Shown: one piece after another, positions 19,770-31,771 of the stretch
How the letters are laid out: every line of letters begins with the position of its first letter
Position numbering within the stretch: position 1 is the first letter of the stretch
Position numbers and translations under genes: made by a program
The notes under the pieces: generated by a model
What the model saw: the letters and a program-made list of their open reading frames with translations, nothing else
Told to the model about the DNA's origin: nothing
The model's database searches: none
DNA from: Phanerodontia chrysosporium
Lineage: Eukaryota; Basidiomycota; Agaricomycetes; Polyporales; Phanerochaetaceae
Assembly: GCA_001910725.1 (NCBI GenBank)
Contig: MJGA01000034.1
Coordinates: 1 to 64,000, forward strand
Reading direction: 5' to 3'
Length of the DNA stretch: 64,000 nucleotides

Positions 19770-21131
19770 ATGAGTAATGTCAGCCAGCACCTCATTTCAG
19801 GTGAGCTGCACTCGTGCAGGTGTGTGCTGCGACTCACACTCTGCAGGTGCCCTCTCGGGCTTCGCGTCAGGCATAGCCTTGCAACCGTGTATGTCGCACC
19901 GGAGAGTGCATGAGACGTGTACTGATACGTTCTGTGCAAGTTGACTTGCTGAAGACGCGTATGCAGCAGGGGGATGGGCAGGTAGCGGGTTCGAGGTGAG
20001 TGCCGTCGCACGCGACTCTGTAAGCTACTCTAACTCATGAATGGTCAGACACCAACTGCGAATTCTGGGCACTGCCCGCGAGGTGATACAGACTAACGGT
20101 GTCCTTGGACTATGGCGTGGCACGACGGCGACCCTTCTTCGGTGTGTGCGCATCCTCTCAGCTCGACCTCCCAAAAGTCTCACCGTTCGCCCGCAGAAAC
20201 GTCCCTGGCGTCGCGCTTTACTTCACAGGTCTCACTCAGCTTCGGACGTTCCTCTCGACTGCACCGTATTTCAAGTCCATGCGAACCTCCCAGCCCGCTA
20301 CCCACGGCAGCACACTCCCGAAGCTCACCGTCCAGGGAAACCTCCTCGCCGGCGCTGTCATGCGTGTCTCAGTGGGGTTCATCCTGAACCCGTTCTCTGT
20401 ATTGAAGGCGCGATACGAGGTGCGCTCCCCTTCGTGTCAGGTCTGCAGGCGCTGCACGCTCTTCGCTAAGATGCGTCTGCCCCCGTAGAGCAACCTGTAT
20501 GCGTACAACAGCCTGTTTGGAGCGCTCCGGACGATGGTGCGCAGCGGGCCCTCCGAACTTTTCCTCGGCTTCCTTCCGTCTGCCCTCCGGGACGCTCCGT
20601 ATGCAGGACTGTTCGTAGTGTTCTACGAAGGCATCAAGCACGAGACTAGTGAGTATGGACGTCCTTGAAGGGCGCCATCCGTGCTGAACACGCTTGCAGA
20701 TCGGCTCATACCGTCGAGTTCTTCGCTGCATGCCGCCGGAGTGCATAGTTTCTCCGCTGCAGCGGCGAGTACTATCGCGACTATGGCTACTCATCCTTTC
20801 GATGTTGTGAAGGTACGTTCGTGCCGTCTGAAATCACAGGGCAGCTGCTGATTCCGTTCGGTTCGCAGACAAAAATGCAAGTTCGAAGCGAAGAGCGGTA
20901 CCATGGTCTCATGCAGACCGTTCGAACAGTGTGGAAGGTATGTTTTCCATTTGGGTGTAAAGGGAAGCTACTGAGTGCATGCAGCAACGTGGGATCCCCG
21001 GTTTCTTCGACGGAGCGGTCCTTCGTTTGTCACGAAAAGTACTCAGTTCTGCCATCGGCTGGGCCGTCTACGAGGGCATGCTCATTTTCATGCGGACAAC
21101 TGGCAAACGTGCACCCGGCCAGTCATCCTGA
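19770..21131 (+). CDS. HEM25: Mitochondrial glycine carrier, SLC25A38/HEM25 type
   Basis: Nine exons (19770-19800, 19847-19888, 19941-19995, 20049-20141, 20197-20419, 20489-20648, 20700-20812, 20869-20937, 20985-21131) give 310 aa in one frame. The three repeats of the mitochondrial carrier fold are visible through their signatures: QPFDLLKTR, NPFSVLKARYE and HPFDVVKTKMQ. The stretch RNVPGVALYF is typical of the SLC25A38 subfamily, as is the second-repeat motif ending in RYE. In yeast and humans this carrier imports glycine into mitochondria for the first step of heme synthesis. The protein should sit in the inner mitochondrial membrane. The many short 5' exons are why no long ORF marks its start. 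Confidence 0.92.
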
Positions 21132-21218
21132 ACGGACCCATATCCGCCTGCTACAGTACGTGTGTATAATAGTACATCCCTCCTCCCTTTTCTTGGTATC
21201 CTGCGCAGCGGCTTCGGC

Positions 21219-22753
21219 CTATGAATATTGCTTCTGGATGAACTTCGCGATCGTCTGCAGCTGGATATTGGACGTTCCCTCATAGATCGCTCCCTGTGAT
21301 CGGACATGTCAATACCACACACTCCTCACAGGCAGAGCGGCTACTCACGATCTTGGAGTCCCGCCAGAACTTCTCGATGCCGGTCTCACGAGTGAAGCCG
21401 ACACCCCCCGCCCACTCGATGGCATTGCCGGAGACGCGCTGCGCGACGACACTGGCCCAATACTTGGCCATGGCGGCTTCCTTCGTGAACTCGCGGCCCT
21501 CGTCCTTTCGCCGCGCTGCATTGTACGTCAAGAGACGCGCCGTCTCGATGTCGATGGCGGCCTGCGCGATCTGGAACTGCATGCCCTGGAAGGTGCCGAC
21601 GGGCTGGCCGAACTGCTTGCGCTCGTACGTGTACGGAACGGCCTTGTCGAACGCGCCCTGCGCGAGCCCGAGCATCTGCGCGGCGATGCCAATGCGGCCC
21701 TCGTTGAGGATCTCGATCGCGATCTTGTAGCCCTTGCCGACCTCGCCGATGACGTTCTCGGCGGGGATGCGCATGTCGTCGAAGCTGAGCGTGCAGGTCG
21801 AGCTTGCGCGAATGCCGAGTTTCTGCTCCTTCTTCGCGATCTGCACGCCCATATCCTTCGTTGCGATGAAGCAGGTGATGCCCTTGTACCCCTTGCTCGG
21901 GTCGACGTTCGCGAAGATGAGGAAGACGTCCGCCTCGTAGGAGTTTGTGATCCACATCTTCGAGCCGTTAATAATCCAGCTGTCTCCGTCCTTCTTCGCA
22001 CGCGTCTGCAGCGCGAAGGCATCCGAGCCGGATGCAGGCTCCGAGAGACAGAAGCTGCCGACCTGCGGAGACAATTAATACCTGCGCCGCGCTATGGCCA
22101 AGGCGGGATAATAACTGACCTTCGACTCTGCAAGTAATGGCAGGAACTTCTGTTGTTCCTTCGTGCCGTACTTGCGAATCACGGTGTTGACCAAAGTGTT
22201 GTGCACGTCGCACATGACTGAGACGGATGGGTCGACCTTGGCAAGTTCCTCAATGGCAATGATGGCCGCGGTAAATGACGATTCGGAACCTCCGAGGTCA
22301 GCAGGGGTCTCAATACCCATAAGCTATGGTATCCAGTTAGGTTTGCGAGTAGGTCGTCAGGAGGTAGGCGGACGTACACCCTGCTCAAAGAGACCCTTTA
22401 CTACTTCTGGGTCCATCATCTCATTCTCGTCCATCTCGCGCACTTTTGGACCGACGACATCCTGAGCAAAGCGTTGCACTGATTGATCGTCAGCGTATCT
22501 CGCACTTCGTAGCTGGCGGGTTTACTCACCAGTCTCACGGAGCATCTGCTCCTCCTCTGTGAACGTGTCTAACGAGTTCAGCCCAGACTGGGACGCGGCT
22601 ACAGCAGTACGGGAGAATGCCCTGAACCATAACTTTGAGCTAGAGCGCAAGCTGCCTTACAACGACTTCCTCCCACCTGCTGCTGCTCGCTGCTGGCACA
22701 GAGCGCAGCGCTTTGAGCGACGGCTTCAAGGACCTAGATGCAGAGCGAAGCAT
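21219..22753 (-). CDS. Mitochondrial short/branched-chain acyl-CoA dehydrogenase
   Basis: Six exons (22753-22677, 22621-22530, 22478-22378, 22323-22120, 22062-21349, 21293-21219) give 420 aa. The N-terminus is a basic, Ser/Ala-rich mitochondrial presequence (MLRSASRSLKPSLKALRS). The FAD and acyl-CoA region has CLSEPASGSDAFALQT. The C-terminus has GAIYEGTSNIQLQTIAK, whose Glu is the catalytic base in the short- and branched-chain enzymes. Motif placement and length fit ACADSB/ACADS. The enzyme makes the first alpha-beta oxidation of short acyl-CoAs in the mitochondrial matrix and passes electrons to ETF. It is divergent from DDB1 (368 bp between starts). Exact chain-length preference is not readable from the sequence. 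Confidence 0.93.
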
Positions 22754-23121
22754 GACGAAGTGGTGAGGCACGTAGCGTAGCAATAACCAAGAATGCTGAG
22801 CAGAAGCAGGGACGCCCAGGTGTAAAATAAAGCGAGGGGAGGGTGTACGGAGCTTGCTCTCCCCTCACCGGGGACGTTATGAAGGCGGGGTAGACGCCGG
22901 TAGGTCGGATCTCCCGATCTGGGGTAAATCACATGGTCTTCTGTCCACGTGATGGAGACGCCTAAGCGGGATGACGATGATGATCGGCTCGCGTTTCGTG
23001 GCAGGCGCCCGTAGAGTGCAATCGCTCTTCGGCGGTCTTCAACTCAGTTCTACACGTCCCTTCGTCTCACGGAGGCTGCTGCAACTTGTATGCACTTTGG
23101 ACCGCGCTGTAGACAGCAAAA
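22754..23121. promoter_or_regulatory. Divergent promoter, acyl-CoA dehydrogenase / DDB1
   Basis: The 368 bp between the two start codons must contain both promoters. No TATA box is clear. It is GC-rich with purine-rich runs near 22830-22870. Confidence 0.5.
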
Positions 23122-26100
23122 ATGAAGGTGGTTACGACGCTGCATCCACCCTCGGCCGTCGTCAGCTCTGTCAGGTGCAAGCTCGCGAGCAATAACGAGC
23201 TGGGGCATCTCGTAGTCGCGAAGACAAACAGGCTAGAGGTCTCGTCGATACATCCAGAGGGTCTCAGACAGGAATGTGGACTGGAGATATGGGGCCGTGT
23301 CCTGTCAGTCTGTGCGGTGCCTGCAGCGGTGAGTGCAGGGCTTTGCGCCTGAGAATGTAGCCTCACTAACGGGACACAGGCGGAAGGCGTGTCAAATCTA
23401 CTCGTGCTCACGGACCACCCCTACCCGAAACTCATTCTTCTCGCTCTCGAGGTCAAAGGCGAGACCAGCGAGCTCAAAGAGCAGTGGACGACGGACCTGC
23501 ACGATCGCAATGCGCGGCATGCCGAGTACCTGAATGATATCGTCGTCCATCCAGCCGGGCGAGCTGCGATAGTCAGTTGCTATGCTGGCAAGCTTACTGT
23601 TGTGGTGTTTAAAAAGGGAAAAGTGGATAAGCACTTCGAGGTCATGTGTGTGTCCCGGTCTACCCTCAACTCTCCTCTCGCTGACCTGAAGTTCCAGCCT
23701 CCCTGAGCTGAACCTGCTCGCCGTCAGCTTTCTGTACTCCGAGCCAAACGCACACACGCACACCGTCGCGATACTGCATATCGACCACCGGCAGCGCATC
23801 CAGCTGCTCTGCCGTGAGCTTGACGTCGATGCTCTGGACCTTTCGGTCGAGATCGCCCACACGATACCGCAGACGATCCTTCCGGCAAACCACTTTCCCT
23901 TCACCGAGCTCCCGCTTAAGCTCGTCTCCGTGCCGCCCTTCTCGCTAGCCCAGACGCCCGAGCAGGAGGACGCGGACGACCGGCCTGCCAAGTGCCGGGG
24001 CGGCGTTATCGTCCTTGGGGGACGCAAGATCAACTTCTACGAGCTTTCCGATAAGAAGACAGTACGCGAGCTCAAGAGCAAAGCAGATAGGCAAACAAAA
24101 CGACGCGCAAGTGGCAACGCGGAGCAGATCAGGATCGCAGACGAGAAGGATGCAGCGAGAGAGCTCAAGAAAATCAAGCCGCGGGCGACAGTGAAGTGGC
24201 CGTGGAGTGAAGTTGCTGCGTGAGTTCCAAAATATGCTTCAAGGTGATGTCTCATTTGATTATGTCTCTAGATGCTGCCCGGCAGACGATGAAATGCGAA
24301 GATTTTTCATGGGAGATGCGTTCGGCCGACTCGCCCTTCTGACGCTCAGCGACGCCCCCGAGTTCATCATAATCCCGCTAGGCGAGGTGCGACGGTCATT
24401 CCGCGGCCATATCTCACAGTTCTCATGACTTCTCCTAGACATCTCCACCCACAACTCTATCGTACCTGTCGTCTCAGGTTCTCTACGTGGGCTCTGCCCT
24501 CGGAGATTCGCAGCTACTACGCATCTCCCCTGTGCCAGTATCGGACCATGAAGTGGATACCCTGCCCATTCCTGGAGGGATACAGACCATCAAGCCCACA
24601 GAGCTCGGCGCGCCGCGTGCGGAGAGTCCCGACGATGACTACGACATGCGCGACGCCTTCGATTTCCGTGACCGCAGAGGCGGCAAAGTAGTAGGATGCA
24701 AAGGCAAGTTCCTCGAGGTGGTGGCAAGCTACCGGAACATTGCCCCAATCATGGACTGCGTGCTCGCGGACCCAGACGAGAGCGGCCAGGTGTGTCTCTC
24801 TGTTTGCACCGTTGGATAGCGATGTACCCACTATCATCCAGCCGCAAATCATCACATGCTCCGGCGGTGCAAACACCGGCTCGCTAAATGTTGTACGGAC
24901 AGGCGCCGACTTCCAGGAGCTGGCCGTGCTGCACGAATTGCCCAATGTGACGAACATTTGGCCCATAAGGACCAGCTTCGAGGCATCGTAAGCGCATTAG
25001 TGTGCCTACATCTGCGCAAAGGTTGACCATGCATAGCTCCGATACGTATGTCCTGACCACGACGCTCTACGACTCTTCGCTTCTGCGTTTTGACGACCGC
25101 GAATCGGTCACGCGCATCGACCCCTCTGCAGGCGGCTTCGTCACCAACCAACGGACGCTTGCGGCAGCGAACGTCCCACGGCGGGTCACTCAGCAAGGCT
25201 CGTCGACGTATGTCGACTCGTCGTTGATTGTGCAGATTACTCCTCAAGGATTGAACTTGATTGAGTATGATGCTGCTCTCGACACTTTTGCTAGGGTCGG
25301 AGACGGGTGGGCAGTTCATCAACAGGAGAACTCTATCTGGAGGAGCAAAGAGATCGTAGCCGCGAGCATCAATCCGAGCCAATTCGCCGTAGCACTCAGT
25401 GGTGGCTCGTTGTTGTTGTTCAATCTTAGCCCGGAAGGCAATATCAACCTGATCCAGTATGTGATCCGTCAAATTACTGCGTCTTGCTGCTGAAAAGGAG
25501 ATAGATCCCGCGAGTTCCACGGGAAGGAGATCGCAGCGCTCTCGTGCTCCCCGCTCGATCCGACCAAGAACTTTTCGCCCTTCGTCGCCGTCTCATTTTG
25601 GGAGTCGAACACGGTATCGCTGCTGTCCACGAAGGACCCGGCGCACCCACTATCGACGCACGCAGAGAGCGCGCCGCTGCCCGCGCTCGCGCACTCGCTG
25701 CTCCTCCACAACTTTGGCACAGGTCGCAGCGCGCGCGACGCGGACTTTCAGCCGTACGTCGTCGCGGGGCTTGTCGATGGGAGCGTCGTCTGCGTGAGCG
25801 CGCGGAGCAGCGAGCTCCGCGAGCAGAAGTTGTTCTCGCTCGGCACGACGCCTGTCAGCCTGCGCGTGTCGACGGTCGACGGAGAGCGCACAGTCTTTGC
25901 GACGGGCAGCCGTGCGGCGGTGTTTTACTGGGACAGGCAGCGCCTGCGCCAGTCGCCGGTCATGCTGAAGGTGCGCCGCGCTGCTGGGTGCTGAGCTCGG
26001 GCTGTGTTGACCTCTCGAGGGCAGAATGTCACGGTCGGCACGAGTCTGAACACCGCTGGATTCCCGTCGTGTCAGATTCTGGCAACCCCCTCGGGTCTCG

Positions 26101-27529
26101 TCATCGGCCAGATTCGGGGTGTGAACAAGATGCAGATTCGCTCTGTAAGTTGGCCATCATCGCGCACATGGACCCTGTTCTAAACAGCCTTTTGCAGATT
26201 CCGATGGGATGCGAGGGTCCTCGACGCATCGCATACCATCCTGGCCTGAACGTCTTCGGTGTCTCCCTGGTTAAATCCGCTCCCGCGCGGGTTGGCGAGG
26301 CTGAGCTGCAAGAGAGCACCTTCCGGGTTATGGACGGTATCACCTTCAACAGTGCGTATAGTTCTACTTGCCATTGCTCCGCACTTAGCCCCTGCCAGCC
26401 ATCAGCGTCTTCAGTGCCGAGCCCGACGAAGAGGTCACAGCGGTGCTTGCATTGCCTGCGGACGTCCTGGGCTCGTTCGTTGTAGGCACAGTCCGGCATC
26501 AGCACGGCGAATTTGAGGCCTCGGCCGGACGGCTCATCCTTTTCGATCTCGTCCCATCGGTCGGTGGCGAGCGCGAGCTGAAGAAGCTCGCCGAGGTCGA
26601 AGCTAACGGTTGCGTGTACGCGCTCGCAAGCGTCGAGAAGGGCATCGCCGCCGCTGTCAACACTTCGGTGTGTTTCCTGCCACTGGTCGTCGGCCCACTG
26701 CTGACACTGGTATCAGGTCGACTTGTACGCGCCGACGCAGCACGAGGATGTCTTTGCGCTGAACCGGGTGGCCTCGTGGAATCACAATTACTTCGTGACA
26801 AGCCTGGTCTCGCAGGGGAACCGACTTGTCGTTGGCGATGCCATCAGCTCTGTCTCCGTACTCGAGGTGCAGGGCAACAATCTCAAGACCGTTGCGCGGG
26901 ACTACGGCCCCGTATGGCCTGTCGCAATCGCAACAACGAAGGACGGCGTGATGGGCGCGAACGTACGTTCCTACATCCATCCCGCCAGCCTCTCTTGCTG
27001 ACTTGCTACGCAGACCGACGGGAATCTCTTCACGTTCGCGCTGCCCGAGGGCGGCGGCGGCGGCGGGCGCGCTGTGCTAGAGCGGACGGGCGGGTACCAC
27101 CTGGGTGAGCTCGTGAACAGCTTCGTGGCGGGCGCACTCGCGGGTGCCGCGGCGGCGGGCGGCGCGGAGCCCGCGCTGTTCGAGACGGAGCAGCTGCTCG
27201 CGACGTCGAGCGGGCGCCTCGCGCTCGTGCACCACGTCGCGGACGACAGCGCGGCGCTCGCGCTCACGGCGCTGCAGCGCAACATGAGCACGCTGCTCGC
27301 GGGCCCCGGCGGGACGCGCCACGCGCAGTGGCGTGCGCCGGCGAACGCGCGCGGACGCACCGATGCGGAGGACGGCGCGACGGGCTTCCTCGACGGCGAC
27401 TTCCTCGAGGCGTTCCTCGGCCACGCAGACCGCGCGAAGCTGCTCGAGGGGCGCAATGCGGCCGAGCGAATTGCGATGCCGGTTGGGCAGCTGGAGGGCA
27501 TGCTGGAGAAGCTGCAGAGCTTGCACTAG
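23122..27529 (+). CDS. DDB1: DDB1-like damaged-DNA-binding / CUL4 adaptor protein
   Basis: The gene has a dozen or so exons. The first ones are 23122-23328, 23380-23645, 23692-24219, 24272-24386, 24440-24789, 24842-24987 and 25022-25456, and the last runs to the stop at 27529. The start MKVVTTLHPPSAV and the later ELNLLAVSFLY, GGVIVLGGRKINFY, LPNVTNIWPI and NHNYFVTSL segments mark the three-propeller DDB1/CPSF160/RSE1 superfamily. The C-terminal end (DGDFLEAFLGHADRAKLL) matches the DDB1 helical tail rather than splicing or cleavage factors. The length is about 1200 aa. In the family, DDB1 links substrate receptors to CUL4 ubiquitin ligase in the nucleus and takes part in nucleotide excision repair. 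Downstream exon borders after 25456 were only read approximately. Confidence 0.9.
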
Positions 27530-27765
27530 ACGGTCGTCGTTGTGAATGAGGATGCTGACGGACTAGACAGAGACTGCCGTTGTAAGACCACCGTTTGTAC
27601 TATAGTCACGGTCTGTTGTAGAAACATGCACAATCTCTGTCTTGTCGGAGTGCATATATTACGCTGCATATCCTCAAGAGTGGCAAGCATACAATTGTTA
27701 TTTGACAACTGAAGCAAATAAGAAGACACGGTTCGCCACAATGATAAGTTATGACGCAAGACAGC

Positions 27766-28267
27766 CTACTCAATCTTCACCGTCAGGCTCTCATCCTCGC
27801 CATACTGCGCAATCCACCCCTGTATGCCACCTGTGAGGACGCGAGCCTGGCTGGTCGTGATGCCCGCTACGTCGAGCGCATCCTGGTAGTACGCGGCGGC
27901 GCGCACGCCGCGCGAGACGGCGGTGCACGCCTTGCAGTAGAAGACGACGATTGGCACGCCCGAGAGCAGCGGCAGCAGCGCGGGCAGGGACTGGTGGAAG
28001 GACTGCGCGGGGAGGTTCACGGACGTGCGCACGTACGCGGTCTGGTGTATGCGGTCAGCAGCGCGTCACGGGAGATGTGATGGAGACACGCACGTCCCAG
28101 TCCGCCTTGCGCAGGTCGACGACGAGAAAGTCGACGCCGGCGGTCTTGGTGCGCACGAGCTCTGCGAGCTCGGCTGGCGCAATGTGCGCTGGGCTGCTAC
28201 GGGGCAGCGGGAGCGAGCGGGCCCAGTCGGGGACGTTCTCTGACCAGTTTGGCGTTGCGGACGACAT
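27766..28267 (-). CDS. Single-domain rhodanese / Acr2-like protein
   Basis: Two exons (28267-28094 and 28041-27766) give 149 aa. The start MSSATPNWSENVPDW was chosen because it begins the family-like sequence; a longer in-frame extension has no ATG support. The rhodanese fold is seen in VDFLVVDLRKADWD, then SVNLPAQSFHQSLP. The active-site loop is VVFYCKACTAVSRG (Cys-x7-Arg), followed by LTGGIQGWIAQYG. This is the layout of CDC25/Acr2-type rhodaneses, which act on phosphate, arsenate or sulfane sulfur. The loop differs from the usual C-G-S-S-x-x-R form, so arsenate reduction is uncertain. It is convergent with DDB1 (236 bp between stops). Confidence 0.85.
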
Positions 28268-29065
28268 GGCGTGCGGGTGCGTCGTCCCCTGAGCGACGTC
28301 GACCTCGAGGAAAGGATGGGGCGAATATTGCGTGAAGTTGCATGCTTTTTGTACCAGGTGCTGGCCTCGGGGGCAAATGCTCAGGAACGCAACCCCGCGA
28401 AACGGGTAGCGCACGTGGCGGCGTCTAATCCACGTGCCATGCGTGGGGAGTTCGATCTGTTGCTGAACGGGACGGGCTGAAGGCACGGGGATCAAAATAC
28501 ACGGCTGGCCGATACACAGACACACACACTAGCCCATACCACCTTTCTTCCAAACCACCACCATCTCCTCAAGCGAATCATCACATGTATAAAACCGTAA
28601 GCTCCAGACTTCCATATTTGGTCATCGCCTTTTATGGTAACTACCAAGGGTACCCTACTGCACGGTGCTCTCTATAGAGGCTCTCCAAGGAGACCAGGAG
28701 TACTCACTAGAGCCCTACGATGAGCTTGCGGTCCTTCATATACTGCCTAGACGAGCGAGGATCCGGCTGAGTATCTAACCGGCGGCTATCCTATAACTTC
28801 GAGAACAGGCGCTCTAGCCTTGCTAGGCTGCGCGCTTCGTTCGCCGCCCTACCTGGCCTGATATGCGGCAGATTCACGCCTGCTATCGTCCGCGCCGAAG
28901 GCGCGGGATATCCAACTATCAAGTGCGACAGATAGCGATCCACATATCACTGACCGCTTGAACTTACTCCTAGCCTATGGCCGCACCGAAGGCGCTGCTA
29001 GTAAAATACATAAATACCACGATTAACTTGAAGGTCTCGCAGAGGGGCGGATGTGGTAACTGCAG
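28268..29065. other. Intergenic stretch, possible degenerate repeat
   Basis: No gene was recognised. Several short inverted motifs (for example GCGCCGAAGGCGC near 28898) suggest a decayed repeat. No tRNA A/B box pair was found. Confidence 0.4.
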
Positions 29066-29530
29066 CTATGGCACGTACACCCGCTCGCCGCCGTACGTCC
29101 GCCCGTTCTCGTCCAGCACACCCTTCAGACGCACTGCGATCGCGCGCACGTCCTCCTTTGCGTCCCCGAGCTCGCGCCAGTTCCCCGCCACCGTCCAGCA
29201 CTCGGAGCACGCCTTGCTGGCCGCGCTCATCGTGTCCAGCTCGAGCTCGCTGCGGTGGTGCAGCGCGACGAGGAGGTCGACGAGGCGGTTGAAGCCCGTG
29301 CTCCACGACGCGATTCCGCCGCCGGGGTCCATCGTCGCGTCCGTGACGAGGTACGACGACGCGAGCCCGAGGCACTGCCGCAGCACCCGCTGATCGACCG
29401 ATCCGGGGCCCCGCGTCATCCGCGCCACGCTCGCCGTCACAAACGCTGCAAAATTCGTCGGTGCTGGTGCCGCGGCCTGGGCTGCATCCAGGAGAGGCTC
29501 AGACGTCAGACGCCGCGCTCGAGTTGGCAC
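29066..29530 (-). CDS. Conserved hypothetical protein, 5' exon unresolved
   Basis: The open frame has about 155 codons and begins without an ATG, so an upstream exon is needed. A likely one lies near 29610-29560, starting MDPSSSRGANPGPGG, but no intron that keeps the frame was found. The conserved-looking part runs from about FVTASVARMTRGPGS through ASKACSECWTVAGNWREL to KGVLDENGRTYGGERVYVP at the stop. It has no membrane segment or recognised domain. I recall similar short agaricomycete proteins with the CSECW and LLDENGRTY blocks, but know no function. GC content is high, so part of the frame could be open by chance. Confidence 0.55.
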   Translation of the reverse strand: MPTRARRLTSEPLLDAAQAAAPAPTNFAAFVTASVARMTRGPGSVDQRVLRQCLGLASSYLVTDATMDPGGGIASWSTGFNRLVDLLVALHHRSELELDTMSAASKACSECWTVAGNWRELGDAKEDVRAIAVRLKGVLDENGRTYGGERVYVP

Positions 29531-29639
29531 TGGTGGACGTACGAGGTGCCCCGCCGCCTGGCCCTGGGTTCGCGCCTCTCGATGAAGATGGGTCCATAAG
29601 CAGCGGCAGCTGTGTCGTCAAGAAGGTGAGTGCGTATTT

Positions 29640-30928
29640 CCTTGGTTTGGTGTGAACTGGGGCTCACGTAGCGTCAAAAGAGGGCCTGTTTCCGGATATC
29701 GAGGTTAGGCGTTTGCGCAAAGCGCCGGGCACTTGCTGGCCGTCGGAAAGAGGGACAGCAGGATCGTGTCTGGAAGACACGTCTTTGGTGCGTCTTATAT
29801 GCTCCGAACGTGGCGCAGGATGCGCGGCTGACCGCAGCGTTTTTACCTGGGCTGCTCAGGAGTGTTCCCGCCCGGAGAGAAACGCAAGCACGTCTGCGCC
29901 TTCCTAAAGGAGACTCGCGGGAAATGCCGAGCGCCCTCCTCAACTTCACCTGTCGACCGGTTAGGGTCACTACGTCGGCCAACGGGAGAAACGTCTAGAC
30001 AAATGCATTCATACAGCACGGACGTGCCCGTATCGCAAGACAATGCATACATCGCCCGCCGCAGAACCGACGCGACGTCACAGCGTCGTGCTTGGCGCAT
30101 GGACCCGCTTCCGCTGGCCGATGTCGGCGGTAGCAGGGAAGGACACCGGGTCTCAGGGGACCTTTACGTTCATGCAGACGATCTTGCAGCTCGATCATAA
30201 GCAGGCGTGGCGGCGGGCGTGTGCCCCAAGAAGAACCAGATCCGCGTCACACAGCATGGGGCACCGCGGACATGAAGCACGACAGAATTAACCACCGTTC
30301 GGACGAGACCACGAAGACCCCAGCGCGCGTGGGCACCTAGCCGGGCTCCTTGCGACGCAGCAGCACTCGCAGGGGCGACATACCTGGTTACGGCCGAGCG
30401 ACACCCTACGGCGACACCGACGATCCCCGCGCACGCAGCTGGAGACCTGCATTGCGGCAAACGCACATCACTCCCACTGGAAATGTACCCTATGACGTGT
30501 ATCTTTCCTCCTGCGATGACATCGTGCCGCGTACTGAACGCGTAGACATGCGCCGACCTGGACTCGTTGCGCTGTGGCAGTCAGGCCGACTACGTATGTC
30601 AAGGCGACGCAGGTCCTCCCGTCTAACCCCAGACGAATGCCGGAGCTGACGCCGTGCACACACACGGAACCACGTCAGCGTGGCCATGGCCGTCGACGCA
30701 GCGGCCTGGGGCTGCTGCCCGCGCGCTCCGCCGCTCGATCTTCGCCGCCGTGTTTCGCAGTCGTGCTTTCCACACCATGAAAGGTGTCAGCTGCCACGAG
30801 ATGTGTAAATAACGCCAGACAGTATTCGATGCCATGCGGCTATGTGGAGACAGAGGCATGGTCTGGTGCGAGACTATCGAGTATCATACAACGTGGTCTG
30901 TGCGAATTGTCCAACTCGTCCTCAGCTA
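29640..30928. other. Stretch with no supported gene
   Basis: Many short ORFs lie on both strands, but none shows family motifs or plausible splice joins. I see nothing else. Confidence 0.5.
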
Positions 30929-31771
30929 CTACAAGGACCCCAGGGGATTATGAAAAATGGGGCAGTGACACTCCTCAGCGACTGTAGCAAGCCCGCCATT
31001 GGCATTCCCATCTGTAACGTCCACTGTCAGAACTAGGCCCACACCAGCACCAGCACCCGTGACCGGGCACGCATCATACTACTCACCGCCATTGACGAGG
31101 CCGCCGTTCCCGCCAGTGGCGCTTGCACCCGTGCCGGCGGCGGACACGGTCCCGCCGTTCGCGTTGCCTTGACCGTTGACCGTGCCGCCGTTTCCGCCAG
31201 TCGCGCTCGCGCCCTTGCCGGCGGACACGCTCCCGCCGTTGGCGTTCCCCTTGCCATTGACAGTGCCGCCGTTCCCGCCCTGCGCGGCGCCGGCGCCGCT
31301 CACGCTCCCGCCGTCGGCGTCCCCGGATCCGTTCACGGTGCCGCCGTTCCCGCCGACGACCGGCGGGACGGCCCTCCGGGACGTGGCGTTGCCGCCGTTC
31401 GCGTTCCCGGTGCCGTTCACGGTCCCGCCGTTCCCGCCGCGGGTGTCGTCCCCGGCCCCGCCGCTCGCGTCGCCGCCGTTGGCGTTCCCCTTTCCGTTCA
31501 CGGTGCCGCCGTTTCCGCCCTGGGCGCCGTCCCCGCCCTTTGGCCCACCCTTTGGCCCACCCTTTGCGGCGCCCTTTGTGTCCCCGCCCCTTGCGGCGCC
31601 GCCATTGGCGTTGCCGTGGCCATTGACGGTGCCGCCGTTTCCGCCGACGGCGCGGACGGCCAGGGCGCACACCGCTTTACAGTGCGCGCCGGGCGCGTCG
31701 GGCGCGGGCGCCGCAAGGGCTGAGGCGGCAGTGGCGGCGAGAACGATGAACGTCAAGAGTTTGGGCTGCAT
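30929..31771 (-). CDS. Secreted Gly/Asn-rich repeat protein
   Basis: Two exons (31771-31087 and 31011-30929) give 255 aa. The signal peptide is MQPKLLTFIVLAATAASALA. A short Cys pair (HCKAVC) follows, then seven copies of a 16-residue unit, GGNGGTVNGxGNANGG, separated by variable linkers of about 5-25 residues. The seventh copy is split by the intron: exon 1 ends in GGNGGLVNG and exon 2 begins DGNANGG. The exact restoration of the unit supports the splice. The tail (EECHCPIFHNPLGSL) has two more Cys. A TATATA lies about 125 bp upstream. It is probably a cell-wall or matrix protein. I know no homolog with assigned function. Read without the intron, the ORF would stop at 31079. Confidence 0.8.

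Noticed and set aside
22671..22695. A 25-bp intron in the acyl-CoA dehydrogenase presequence
   Set aside because: It is too short for fungal splicing; a 55-bp intron from 22676 to 22622 keeps the frame and gives a proper presequence.
28560..28980. Possible tRNA or small RNA in the 28.6-29.0 kb gap
   Set aside because: Hairpin-like motifs are present but no A-box/B-box pair or cloverleaf could be assembled.
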